Origin: Chloracidobacterium sp.
GTDB lineage: Bacteria; Acidobacteriota; Blastocatellia; Pyrinomonadales; Pyrinomonadaceae
Reading direction: 5' to 3'
Assembly: GCA_016720705.1 (NCBI GenBank)
Contig: JADKKB010000005.1
Span: forward strand, 186,001 to 250,000
DNA length: 64,000 nt
Positions 7,868 to 15,843 of this stretch are shown in pieces; positions within the stretch are counted from its first letter, which is position 1, and each line of letters begins with the position of its first letter. The notes under the pieces were generated by a model that saw nothing but the letters and a program-made list of their open reading frames with translations, was not told the DNA's origin and searched no databases. Made by a program: the position numbers and the translations under genes.

Positions 7868-8116
7868 ATGAAAGCAAAGGTTTATGTGACTCTAAAGCCC
7901 GGTGTGCTTGATCCACAGGGCAAAGCAATACATCATTCTGTCGAATCGCTCGGCTATCACGGCATTGCCGATATCCGCCAGGGCAAATACTTTGAGATCG
8001 CGATCGATCAAACGGTTTCCGAGGCCGAAGCACGCCAATCGGTCGAGCGGATCGCCGCCGACGTCCTGGCAAATCCGGTGATCGAAGATTATCGAGTGGA
8101 GATTGTCGGTGGGTAG
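7868..8116 (+). CDS. purS: Phosphoribosylformylglycinamidine synthase subunit PurS
   Basis: The 82-residue product has the PurS pattern: KVYVTLKPGVLDPQGKAI, then LGYHGIADIRQGKYFEI and a terminal NPVIEDYRVEI. PurS is the small dimeric subunit that bridges PurQ and PurL in the FGAM synthase complex, which converts FGAR to FGAM with glutamine. The reading starts at ATG after a GGTGTAACAA spacer. purQ follows after one inserted gene. The large subunit purL is not in the window. Confidence 0.95.
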   Translation: MKAKVYVTLKPGVLDPQGKAIHHSVESLGYHGIADIRQGKYFEIAIDQTVSEAEARQSVERIAADVLANPVIEDYRVEIVGG

Positions 8117-8132
8117 CAGTTGGTGGTTCGTT

Positions 8133-8581
8133 GTTGGTTGTTCGTTGTTGGTCGAAGCGGACAATTTTACACTGACCTTTTAAGTCGTTCGTTTATGAGC
8201 AAAACGAATTTTGAAAATCTGAGAGTGTATGTTTTGTCCGAAGACCTTGCGGATCTGATCTGGGAGATTGCCTCAAAGTGGCCGCATTTTGATCGCGATA
8301 CAGTCGGCAAGCAAATCGTCAGGTCTGCGGATAGCATCGGCGCGAATATTTCGGAAGGGACCGGCCGTTACGGAATTCAAGACAATAAGAGATTTGCGTA
8401 TATTGCGCGAGGCTCGCTAAACGAAACCAAGCATTGGCTCAGGCGGGCTTACAAGCGAAATCTTTTGAGTGAAAACGAGGTCACAAGGCTAAAACCCATT
8501 TTGGACGAGCTTAGTCCGAAATTGAATGCCTATATAAAATCGATCAAGGCGGTTGGAGAGAAACAGCAACGAACAACCAAC
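8133..8581. repeat. Inverted repeats flanking the four-helix-bundle gene
   Basis: GTTGGTTGTTCGTTGTTG at 8133-8150 is the reverse complement, at 17 of 18 positions, of the sequence at 8564-8581. The left copy lies within a larger TTGGTGGTTCGTTGTTGG-type simple repeat. The pair encloses exactly one gene, the four-helix-bundle protein, whose last codons are formed by the right repeat. Confidence 0.8.
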
Positions 8582-8605
8582 GACGATCAACCAACAAACC
8601 TATGA
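8195..8605 (+). CDS. Four-helix-bundle protein of the S23/23S rRNA intervening-sequence family
   Basis: From the ATG at 8195 the product is about 136 residues. It shows the family pattern NFENLRVYVLSEDLADLIWE, then the hallmark RSADSIGANISEGTGR and a helix with ARGSLNETKHWL. These proteins form antiparallel four-helix bundles. They were first seen inside 23S rRNA intervening sequences and now occur as scattered single genes of unknown function. The gene sits between purS and purQ, overlaps the purQ start by 4 bp and is flanked by inverted repeats that supply its C-terminal Gln/Thr/Asn-rich tail. An upstream in-frame ATG at 8120 would add repeat-encoded residues and is unlikely. Confidence 0.88.
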   Translation: MSKTNFENLRVYVLSEDLADLIWEIASKWPHFDRDTVGKQIVRSADSIGANISEGTGRYGIQDNKRFAYIARGSLNETKHWLRRAYKRNLLSENEVTRLKPILDELSPKLNAYIKSIKAVGEKQQRTTNDDQPTNL

Positions 8606-9309
8606 AATTCGGCGTAATAGTTTTTCCCGGTTCCAATTGTGACCACGATGCATATCACGTGGTGTCAAAGCACGTTGGCCAGCCGGTTGATTTTATTTGG
8701 CATAAGGAAACGGATCTCAGCGGTTTTGACGCCGTTATCGTGCCGGGCGGATTCTCATACGGGGATTATCTGCGATGCGGAGCACTTGCTAGGTTTTCGC
8801 CAGTGATGCAGGCCGTCAAGCAGTTTGCGGCTGAGGGCAAATTTGTATTTGGTATCTGCAACGGCTTTCAGATACTGTGCGAGGCCGGTTTGTTGCCGGG
8901 CGTGCTAATGCGTAATGCGGGATTACATTTTATTTGTAAACACATCGGCCTGAAACTCGAAAATCAAAATACGCCGTTTACGACCGAGGTCGACCCTCAC
9001 AAGGTCCTGTCGATCCCGATCGCTCACGCCGAAGGCAATTACACCTGCGACGATGAGACGTATCGGTCGCTCGAAGAGAACGGCCAGATCGTCTTTAGAT
9101 ACTGCGACGAAGACGGCAATGCGACGCCCGAGTCGAATCCGAACGGTGCCCGCTCAAACATCGCCGGTATCTGCAATCTCGACCGCAACGTACTCGGTAT
9201 GATGCCGCATCCCGAACGAGCTTGCGAAGAACTGCTCGGCTCCAACGACGGCCGCGAGATATTTCGCTCGTTGACCAAGTCGATAGCCGCGATCGAGGCT
9301 ATGGCGTAG
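8602..9309 (+). CDS. purQ: Phosphoribosylformylglycinamidine synthase subunit PurQ
   Basis: PurQ is the class I glutamine amidotransferase that delivers ammonia to PurL. The nucleophile is Cys86 in FGICNGFQ, and the triad is completed by His203 and Glu205 in MPHPERA. VPGGFSYGDYLRCG near 48-60 is the family oxyanion region. The 235-residue length is normal. It overlaps the preceding four-helix-bundle gene by 4 bp (ATGA-type), so translation may be coupled, and a terminator follows the stop codon. Confidence 0.98.
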   Translation: MKFGVIVFPGSNCDHDAYHVVSKHVGQPVDFIWHKETDLSGFDAVIVPGGFSYGDYLRCGALARFSPVMQAVKQFAAEGKFVFGICNGFQILCEAGLLPGVLMRNAGLHFICKHIGLKLENQNTPFTTEVDPHKVLSIPIAHAEGNYTCDDETYRSLEENGQIVFRYCDEDGNATPESNPNGARSNIAGICNLDRNVLGMMPHPERACEELLGSNDGREIFRSLTKSIAAIEAMA

Positions 9310-9341
9310 ATCCGGAATTTGTCTTTGATGAAATATATAAG

Positions 9342-9370
9342 TAAAGGGCGGCCGAATGGCTGCCCTTTTT
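9342..9370 (+). terminator. Intrinsic terminator after purQ
   Basis: AAAGGGCGGCC and GGCTGCCCTTT form a stem with loop GAAT, followed by a T run. It closes the pur cluster and faces the convergent GHMP kinase gene. Confidence 0.8.
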
Positions 9371-9397
9371 CGATGCGAAATAATGCGTGAACGGCAG

Positions 9398-10432
9398 CTA
9401 GACCGCAGCCGTCGAATTGCCCGAAACATTGACGGTCAAACCGCCCGTTTGAACCGACCATTCGAGGACTTCGGCACCGTCCTGCGCTAACAATGCTTGT
9501 TCGACATCGCCGCGTCGGCCCGGTTCGCAGTAAAAAGCGATACAACCGCCGCCGCCCGCACCGCACACCTTGGCGGCGATCGCGCCGTTCGCATACGCGG
9601 TTTCGATCAGATGGTCCATCTGCGGCGTTGTGATATTGGGCGAGAGCCGTTTGCGATTAGGAAACGCATTAGCGAGCGTGGTGCCGACAGCGTCCCAATC
9701 GCCCGCGAGCAACTGCGACCTCACATCACGCGAAGCGTCTCGGATGCCTTCGAATATCTCAAAGATCTCGGCGTCACCGTCAATATGGCGTTTGGTGATC
9801 TCCCAGTTGTTGGTGCCCGAATTTCGCGGTTGGCCGGTGTAACAAACGGCAATGCGGGCTTCGAGCTCGGCAATGTCAACGTCCAGAGCCTCACGCTCTA
9901 TCCCGGCGGGGCTGAAATGGATGCTCGCTACGCCGCCGTATTGTGCCGAATAATAATCCTGATAGCCGGTCGGAACCTTGATGACCTGGCACTCGACCGC
10001 GGCAGCGATCGGGATGAAACGTTCGGGGGAATAGCGATCGCCGACGAGCTTATTCAATGCGCCGATACAGGCAATATTCAGCGTTGATGAACCCGCGAGA
10101 CCCGCACCGGCGGGGGCTTCGGATTCGGTAGTCATATGAAATCCGGTCTCGGGTCTGAAGAAATAAACTAGCTTTGAAAGTAGCTCGAGCCGCGGTTCAT
10201 TTTTGAGGCTGTCGATCTCGCCGACGGTCGTTTCGAGCCGCGAATGCTGATCGATCGACTCCAAAATTATCCGGTCGTCATCACGCGTTTCGATGCGGCA
10301 CTTGGCCATCAGGCTGACGGCAAAATTCACGGTAGCCGCACCCTCGTGAAACAGAAAAAGGGGCGGAATGTCGATGGTACCGCCGGCCAGGTCGACCCTG
10401 GTCGGAGCTGAAGATTCGATGATCATATTCAA
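9398..10432 (-). CDS. GHMP-family sugar kinase
   Basis: The three GHMP motifs are present. Motif 1 is the N-terminal substrate-binding APTRVDLAGGTIDIPP (residues 9-24). Motif 2 is the ATP-binding APAGAGLAGSSTLNIA (106-121). Motif 3 is the glycine-rich KVCGAGGGGCIAFY near the C-terminus. The LAGGTID variant and the 344-residue length resemble heptose-7-phosphate kinase/fucokinase-like members more than true galactokinases or mevalonate kinases. It would phosphorylate a sugar in the cytoplasm; the substrate cannot be fixed. The gene follows the DedA gene on the same strand after about 18 bp, so they are probably co-transcribed. A second Met at residue 3 is equally possible as start. Confidence 0.85.
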   Translation of the reverse strand: MNMIIESSAPTRVDLAGGTIDIPPLFLFHEGAATVNFAVSLMAKCRIETRDDDRIILESIDQHSRLETTVGEIDSLKNEPRLELLSKLVYFFRPETGFHMTTESEAPAGAGLAGSSTLNIACIGALNKLVGDRYSPERFIPIAAAVECQVIKVPTGYQDYYSAQYGGVASIHFSPAGIEREALDVDIAELEARIAVCYTGQPRNSGTNNWEITKRHIDGDAEIFEIFEGIRDASRDVRSQLLAGDWDAVGTTLANAFPNRKRLSPNITTPQMDHLIETAYANGAIAAKVCGAGGGGCIAFYCEPGRRGDVEQALLAQDGAEVLEWSVQTGGLTVNVSGNSTAAV

Positions 10433-10450
10433 TAGTTTACTGGCAGCGGT

Positions 10451-11212
10451 TCAAGTTTTGTCGTCGTCGCGCCTTTTTTTCGCCCCGCCGTCCTGCTTTA
10501 ACCCTTCGTCCGACTCTTCGCGGTTCATGTCGCGCGTAAGGTGCAATCTCTCGCTCAGATCGTGAAACTTCTCCTGTGCGACCTCCTCGACCGCAAGGAG
10601 CTTTTCTTCGATCTTCTGGATCGTTTCGGCACTCGCGTCCTCGACCTTTTCCGAAAGCCAGTATCGCTCGATCACGTAAAAAACAATGACCAGAACCAAA
10701 GCGATAAAGAAAAGGGCGATACCGATCTTTTTGTAGTCGCCGATGATCGAGGTGATCGCACCGCTAAAGAAATAACCCACGCCGGCAAGCAGTGTAACCC
10801 ATGTCAGACAGCTTATCGCACTTAGGCCCAGAAATCGCCAAAACGGCATCTTACCGACGCCATAAAAGACGCACATTGCGACTCGGATTCCATATATATA
10901 CTTAGAAATAATGATCGCAAATCCGCCAAATTTCTCGATCAGCTTTTCGACTCGAGGCTGAGCCACCTGATAAAAGCGGTAATGTTTGGCATTTTCGTGA
11001 AAGATGCGTCCGACCATATAGCCGAAGCAGTCGCCGACCATACCGCCGAGTGTGCCAAAAAAGAGCACCTTGATAAAACTGTAGGAACCGAAAAAACCGC
11101 TATGAGCCAAAACGCCGGATATCAGTAGCGTGATGTCACCCTCGACCGTGCACAAAAGGAAAACGGCGTAAACGCCGTACTGTGCAATTATCTCGAAAAA
11201 GGGATGATCCAT
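10451..11212 (-). CDS. DedA-family integral membrane protein
   Basis: Starting at MDHPFFEIIAQYGVYAVFLL the product has 253 residues. It contains the DedA/SNARE-associated pattern: an early EGDITLLISGVLAH segment, GTLGGMVGDCFGYMVGR, then the conserved SKYIYGIRVAMCVFYGVGKM and several transmembrane helices. A charged cytoplasmic tail rich in Lys, Glu and Asp follows the last helix. DedA proteins act as flippases or transporters for polyprenyl phosphate or phospholipids in the inner membrane. An upstream GTG/ATG frame extension (to 11290) lacks family similarity, so I use the inner ATG. It pairs with the downstream sugar kinase. Confidence 0.9.
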   Translation of the reverse strand: MDHPFFEIIAQYGVYAVFLLCTVEGDITLLISGVLAHSGFFGSYSFIKVLFFGTLGGMVGDCFGYMVGRIFHENAKHYRFYQVAQPRVEKLIEKFGGFAIIISKYIYGIRVAMCVFYGVGKMPFWRFLGLSAISCLTWVTLLAGVGYFFSGAITSIIGDYKKIGIALFFIALVLVIVFYVIERYWLSEKVEDASAETIQKIEEKLLAVEEVAQEKFHDLSERLHLTRDMNREESDEGLKQDGGAKKRRDDDKT

Positions 11213-11398
11213 AGACAGAAGACAGACAAGACCGTCCGTCCTGTTGCGTGCCGCATTAGAAAGATTAACTTTCGTACGTCTAACAGTCAAAGCTTTGCCG
11301 TCAAGAATGAATGCTGTAGTGCCGGTTAAATGTAGTGAAATTGATTCGGAATAATCGTATCCGTAGTGGCGAAGTGAGGTTTTTCAGATTAGTCCGAG

Positions 11399-13318
11399 CT
11401 AAAACTCGGTGTTTAGGCCGAGACGGACCAGCATAGCCTGAAATCGCGGTTGGTCGTGAAGCGGGGCGAACATAGGTTCGACCTTCATTGTACCGGTAGA
11501 GCTTTCGTCGGTCTCGACAGCCTTTTCTAATTCGACTAGAGCACCCTCGAGGTCACCGAGTTGGGTTAAGCAGGTCGCCAGAAACAAGTGCTCCTGTTGC
11601 TCCGCAGGCTTTCTTCGTTCGATTTCGAGGTAAGCCCTCCAATAACCTTTCGCTCCATCAGTCCTTGTAAGCTTTCGCACGTAGTCAATATCCTCGACGA
11701 GGCGTTTACGATCGGCATCAGACTTTTCCGTGGGAATAAGGAGAGCGTAAGAGTCGAGAGCGGCTTCGAAATCACCAAGAGCCTCATAACAGCCGATCTT
11801 TGCTCCGATCGCGGCCTTCCACGTTTGCTCAAATTCCAGAGTCCTATCGGTTTGGCGAATGCAGGACGAATAATCGCCGGCCTGGTAATATGTCCAAGCC
11901 GAGTCGGACATAATGACCAATGACAGCGGGTCGAGCTCCATTGCTCGATCCAACTCGGAGCGGGCGGCGTCGTGACGGCCGTGTTGGGAAAGGAACTCGC
12001 CGTGCCATTGTCGCGCCGAGGCATAGTTCGGGTTTATCTCGATCGCCCTCCGGAAATCTCGTTCTGTGCTGACCGGATCGCGACGATTCCATTCGATCTT
12101 GGCAAGCACAGCATACGGTTCGGCGAGTTCCGGTTCGATCTCAAGTGCCTTGAGCGCGTAGCGGCGGCCGGTCTCGTCACGATCCACGATATTTTCGGGC
12201 CGGTAACTGTCAACGGTATAGACATCGCCCAGTCCGGCGTATGCAAGAGCGAAGTTTGGGTCTAGTCGAAGGGCCTGTTGGTAGAGTTCGATCGCCTTTT
12301 CGTGATCCTCCTGACGGCGCTTGTTCCAGAAGAATCGGGCCTTTTGATATAGCTGAAATGCTTCGGCGTTATTGGTCTGACCTTTTACAAGTGTGGAGTT
12401 ACCAGCGATCTTGGTTCGAAGTTTATCAGCGACATCGCGCGAAATATCAGACTGCAAGGTGGATATCTCGGACGCATTTCGCATATACGTTTCGCCCCAC
12501 AGATGGTTGCCGGAGGCCGCATCGACGAGTTCGAGATTCAGCGTGATCTGGTCGCCGCGTTCAACGATGCGGCCGAGTAGCAAGGCTTGGACTGAAAGTT
12601 CTCTAGCGACATTTGCCGGCACGATCTCCTTGCCCTTGTAACTGAAAACCGAATAGCGGGCCTTTACCGTCAGATTCGGCAGCCGCGAAAGACTGTTTAT
12701 CAATGATTCCGTCACACCGTCCGACAAAAAGTCTGAATCGGCATTACCGCCTTCGTAAGTGAAAGGCATTACTGCGATCGAATCGATGTTTGCAGGGACT
12801 CTGCGAATGCCCCACCACCAAATGCCGCCCCCGATCAGAGCAATCAGTAAAGCGGCGGCAGCGATCAAAGGCCATCGCGGAGCCGTCTTACCGGCAAGTT
12901 GCAACTGCTGCGGAGGCGGTGGATCAACCTGTTCGACTATGACGCGTTCGATGGTGCGTTGCTCGATGATGATGTCATCCGATGCATTGATGATCTCGAC
13001 CGGAGCTACAAACTTATAGCCCTTGCCCGGCACGGTCACGATGTAATTGCGTTGATCTTTGGACTCGCCGAGAGCTTTGCGAAGCGCCGATATCTGTACC
13101 GAAAGATTATTTTCCTCGACAAACTGATCGGGCCAGATGCTTGCGAGTAACTCGTCCTTTGTGGCCACGGCGCCGCTATTTTCAACCAGATGCAATAGCA
13201 GATCGAATGATTTAGCATTGAGAGCGACCTGTTTGCCATCGCGATATAACGCGCGTCGCCGTGCGTCGAGCGAGAACTCGTCGAATACAAACACCTTTTC
13301 CATACGGTTCTCATTCAT
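11399..13318 (-). CDS. Membrane-anchored winged-helix regulator with TolB-like and TPR domains
   Basis: Residues 8-106 form an OmpR/CadC-type winged-helix DNA-binding domain (LNAKSFDLLLHLVE, ELLASIWPDQFVEENNLSVQ, YIVTVPGKGYKFVAPV). A Pro/Gln-rich linker leads to one transmembrane helix near 147-168 (IAAAALLIALIGGGIWWW). Outside it, residues about 180-300 resemble the TolB N-terminal/adenylate cyclase-associated fold (SIAVMPFTYEGG, FLSDGVTESLINSLSRLPNL, LLLGRIVERGDQITLNLELVD). TPR units fill the rest up to the C-terminus. The layout fits a one-component regulator that binds DNA while tethered to the membrane; signal and targets are unknown. It is a paralogue of the next gene upstream on the same strand. 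Met6 is an alternative start. Confidence 0.88.
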   Translation of the reverse strand: MNENRMEKVFVFDEFSLDARRRALYRDGKQVALNAKSFDLLLHLVENSGAVATKDELLASIWPDQFVEENNLSVQISALRKALGESKDQRNYIVTVPGKGYKFVAPVEIINASDDIIIEQRTIERVIVEQVDPPPPQQLQLAGKTAPRWPLIAAAALLIALIGGGIWWWGIRRVPANIDSIAVMPFTYEGGNADSDFLSDGVTESLINSLSRLPNLTVKARYSVFSYKGKEIVPANVARELSVQALLLGRIVERGDQITLNLELVDAASGNHLWGETYMRNASEISTLQSDISRDVADKLRTKIAGNSTLVKGQTNNAEAFQLYQKARFFWNKRRQEDHEKAIELYQQALRLDPNFALAYAGLGDVYTVDSYRPENIVDRDETGRRYALKALEIEPELAEPYAVLAKIEWNRRDPVSTERDFRRAIEINPNYASARQWHGEFLSQHGRHDAARSELDRAMELDPLSLVIMSDSAWTYYQAGDYSSCIRQTDRTLEFEQTWKAAIGAKIGCYEALGDFEAALDSYALLIPTEKSDADRKRLVEDIDYVRKLTRTDGAKGYWRAYLEIERRKPAEQQEHLFLATCLTQLGDLEGALVELEKAVETDESSTGTMKVEPMFAPLHDQPRFQAMLVRLGLNTEF

Positions 13319-13367
13319 AGCGAGGGTAACCCAATGCGGCGAGGATGCTCACTGTTCCCACGATCTC

Positions 13368-15542
13368 CTACTGTCGGTCTAAGATAACCACATCTCGCAA
13401 TTCACGACCTCGCGTCAGGGCAAACTGCTTGCTGTCAGCAGACCAGACGTATTGGTAAAACTTCTCATCGGGCAGGTTCACTATCCGCTCAGGTTCGCCG
13501 CCCTCAATATTCTGCTTCCAAATGCCGTTTGACCAATCCCGGTAGCAGATAAAGCGGCCATCGGGCGACCAGCGTATTGCTCCACTATTTAAGTTGAATG
13601 TTTGAGGTAATGGAAATTGCCTAACCTGTTCACCGGTCGATGTGGAGAGAACTGCCAGTATATCCTTGCCCTCAATTGTGCGGCCGCAGGCGACGAATTC
13701 GCCATTTGGTGAAACGCGCGGGCTTGACCCTCCGGCGTCGGAGATCACCGCCATATTATTTCCGAACAGCGAGATTCGACGTAGCGACGATGCCTCAACA
13801 CCGCCGTGCCGGTAGAGAATACTTTGGCCGTCAGAAAGAAAACTGGGATCGCTATTCTCACCGTCGGCGGTTATTTGCGTAAGTTCGCTGCCGTCCGCGC
13901 GAACGCGCCAGATCTCGGATCTACCGGAACGATCTGAATCAAATATCACGTAATTGCCATCTGATGAGACGGACGGATTGGCGTCGAGAGCATCCCAGGG
14001 GGTCAGTTGTTTGGCATTCTGCCCTCCACTATCTATTGTCCAGAGCGAAGCACGGAGATCTTTCTTGGAAGTAAATATGATATTTCCATCGGCAGCAATA
14101 GCAAGCCCACCCCACCCGTCCTGTCTTCCGAGACCGCCAAATGTTATTTGGGTAATATCGGCCAAGGAGTCCGCAGGTGACGTCCAGATGTTACTTTCCG
14201 AACTCACCTCAACCGACAAAAGGGAACGAGCATCCGCAGTGAGGCTTAACACGCTGACATATTGCTTATGGTCCCGCGTAATTTCAGATAGCTCTCCATC
14301 CGGATACCGGATGTGCCAGATCTTTCCCCAGGATCGCTCGACCGGACTTGTTATTCCGATCAGGCCCGATCCGTCGCTCAACCAGCCTAGTCGAAATATG
14401 CGTTGGATCTTGCCTGCGGTTAACTGCTGCAAATTGCCGGTTGCAGTGTCGGTAACGAAGATCTCGGAAAAGCCCTCGCCTTCTTTTTTTGCTCCAAAAG
14501 CGATCATTGAACCGTCTTTGGACCAAGCAAGCGTCTGGGCTCGAATTGGGGCGTCGATCGGTCGGGTCACGAGAATCGATTCGCCGGACCCGTCCAAATG
14601 AGCGACAACCAATGTCGAAGTCTTATTCTCACGGTCAGTTCTGACAATAGCGAGCTTTTTTTCGTCCGGAGATAGTGCGGGATATATGTTTATGCCGGCG
14701 AAAAGCTTCTGCGGTACGCCGCCGATAGCCGGCATTTTATAAAAAGTCGCGTTCTCAAATTGGCGAGGTTTGTAGTCCACGTAATACAAATATTGACTGT
14801 CGTTAGAAAAGGCAATCGGATCGTATAATTCTGCCCTTGTCGGGAGGATCTCCAGATCACTCGATCCATTGGTTTGGCCGATCCTTATCGAACTGTGTTG
14901 TGTGTCTGCCTCGCGAACAGAATAGGCGAACATCTTACCGTCCGGAGATACGATGGCGATATTGACCCGCCCGGACGTAGTTAATTTCCGCTCGGTGAAT
15001 GCCGCCGGAGCGAAACCGCTCCTGGCAGAAACTTGCCTCCAAAATATAACCCCAAAGATCGTTGCGACTACACACAACAAAATGACAGCGACGACCATCG
15101 GGCGAAAATTGCTGCTTTTGCCGGTAAGAGCCAGTTGCTCCGAATGATTGTCGAGATCATCGCGTTCGATCAAGATCCGTTCGATAGTTCGATGTTCAAT
15201 GATGAACTCTTCGTCAGCATTTTCGAGCGGAGCGACGAACGCATATCCTTTCCCCGAAATGGTCGCAATATACTTGCCGCCGCCATTACCATCGCCGAGC
15301 AGCTTTCGCAACGCTGATATTTGTACTGAAAGATTATTCTCCTCGACAAATTGGTCAGGCCAGACGCGCTCAAGCAATTCGTCTTTGGTCACGATGCTCC
15401 CCGAGGCAAGCAATAATTCCACCAATAGATCGAACGCCTTCGGATTGAGGGAGAGGTCGATGCCGTTGCGTTTCAGTGAGCGGCGCGCCTGATCCAATTC
15501 GAATTCACCGAATCGAAATTGTCTTGAGAGATCACCGTTCAT
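13368..15542 (-). CDS. Membrane-anchored winged-helix regulator with PD40 beta-propeller sensor
   Basis: The N-terminal ~105 residues are a winged-helix domain highly similar to that of its neighbour, including the shared WPDQFVEENNLSVQISALRK stretch. A transmembrane helix follows near 147-168. The outer part (about 190-724) consists of WD40-like PD40/TolB repeats such as AIVSPDGKMFAYSV, PALSPDEKKLAIVR, IRWSPDGRFICYRD and YVWSADSKQFALTR, forming one or two beta-propellers. It presumably senses a periplasmic or envelope ligand and regulates from the membrane. The gene reads away from the secreted-protein cluster, whose first gene starts about 300 bp away on the opposite strand, so control of that cluster is a reasonable guess. 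Confidence 0.88.
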   Translation of the reverse strand: MNGDLSRQFRFGEFELDQARRSLKRNGIDLSLNPKAFDLLVELLLASGSIVTKDELLERVWPDQFVEENNLSVQISALRKLLGDGNGGGKYIATISGKGYAFVAPLENADEEFIIEHRTIERILIERDDLDNHSEQLALTGKSSNFRPMVVAVILLCVVATIFGVIFWRQVSARSGFAPAAFTERKLTTSGRVNIAIVSPDGKMFAYSVREADTQHSSIRIGQTNGSSDLEILPTRAELYDPIAFSNDSQYLYYVDYKPRQFENATFYKMPAIGGVPQKLFAGINIYPALSPDEKKLAIVRTDRENKTSTLVVAHLDGSGESILVTRPIDAPIRAQTLAWSKDGSMIAFGAKKEGEGFSEIFVTDTATGNLQQLTAGKIQRIFRLGWLSDGSGLIGITSPVERSWGKIWHIRYPDGELSEITRDHKQYVSVLSLTADARSLLSVEVSSESNIWTSPADSLADITQITFGGLGRQDGWGGLAIAADGNIIFTSKKDLRASLWTIDSGGQNAKQLTPWDALDANPSVSSDGNYVIFDSDRSGRSEIWRVRADGSELTQITADGENSDPSFLSDGQSILYRHGGVEASSLRRISLFGNNMAVISDAGGSSPRVSPNGEFVACGRTIEGKDILAVLSTSTGEQVRQFPLPQTFNLNSGAIRWSPDGRFICYRDWSNGIWKQNIEGGEPERIVNLPDEKFYQYVWSADSKQFALTRGRELRDVVILDRQ

Positions 15543-15843
15543 ACGCGCTTTAGGAATTTTTAGGAATTTTTAACCCGCATTTTAAGGACTTTTAGCGATC
15601 AATGGGGCAAAACTGCTTGTGTTCAGAAAATGCCGGGAACTATTGCCGATTTTACCACAGGGCGGAAACGGGCGACAACGAATTTATTGGGACCGGTGGA
15701 AACGGGATATAGAAAAGGGCAGGCAACAGAGTTGAATATATCGGTACGGCCGATGACGTTTCGTTGATACACATAGTCGCACGAAACTCATATCCGAAAA
15801 CTCGCACGGAACAATCATTAAGACTTTTCAGAAGACATCAATT
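15543..15843. promoter_or_regulatory. Divergent intergenic region with a motif shared with 19.36 kb
   Basis: This ~300-bp space separates the PD40 regulator and the S74 repeat-protein gene. TAGGAATTTT is tandemly repeated at 15551-15570, and ATTTTAAGGACTTT occurs at 15579-15592. The same ATTTTAAGGACTTT, again preceded by a TTTAGGATTTTTT run and followed by a GGCAAACTG/GGCAAAACTG block, occurs at 19366-19379 upstream of the second CxxC gene. A conserved cis element is likely; the regulator is not known. Confidence 0.45.
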
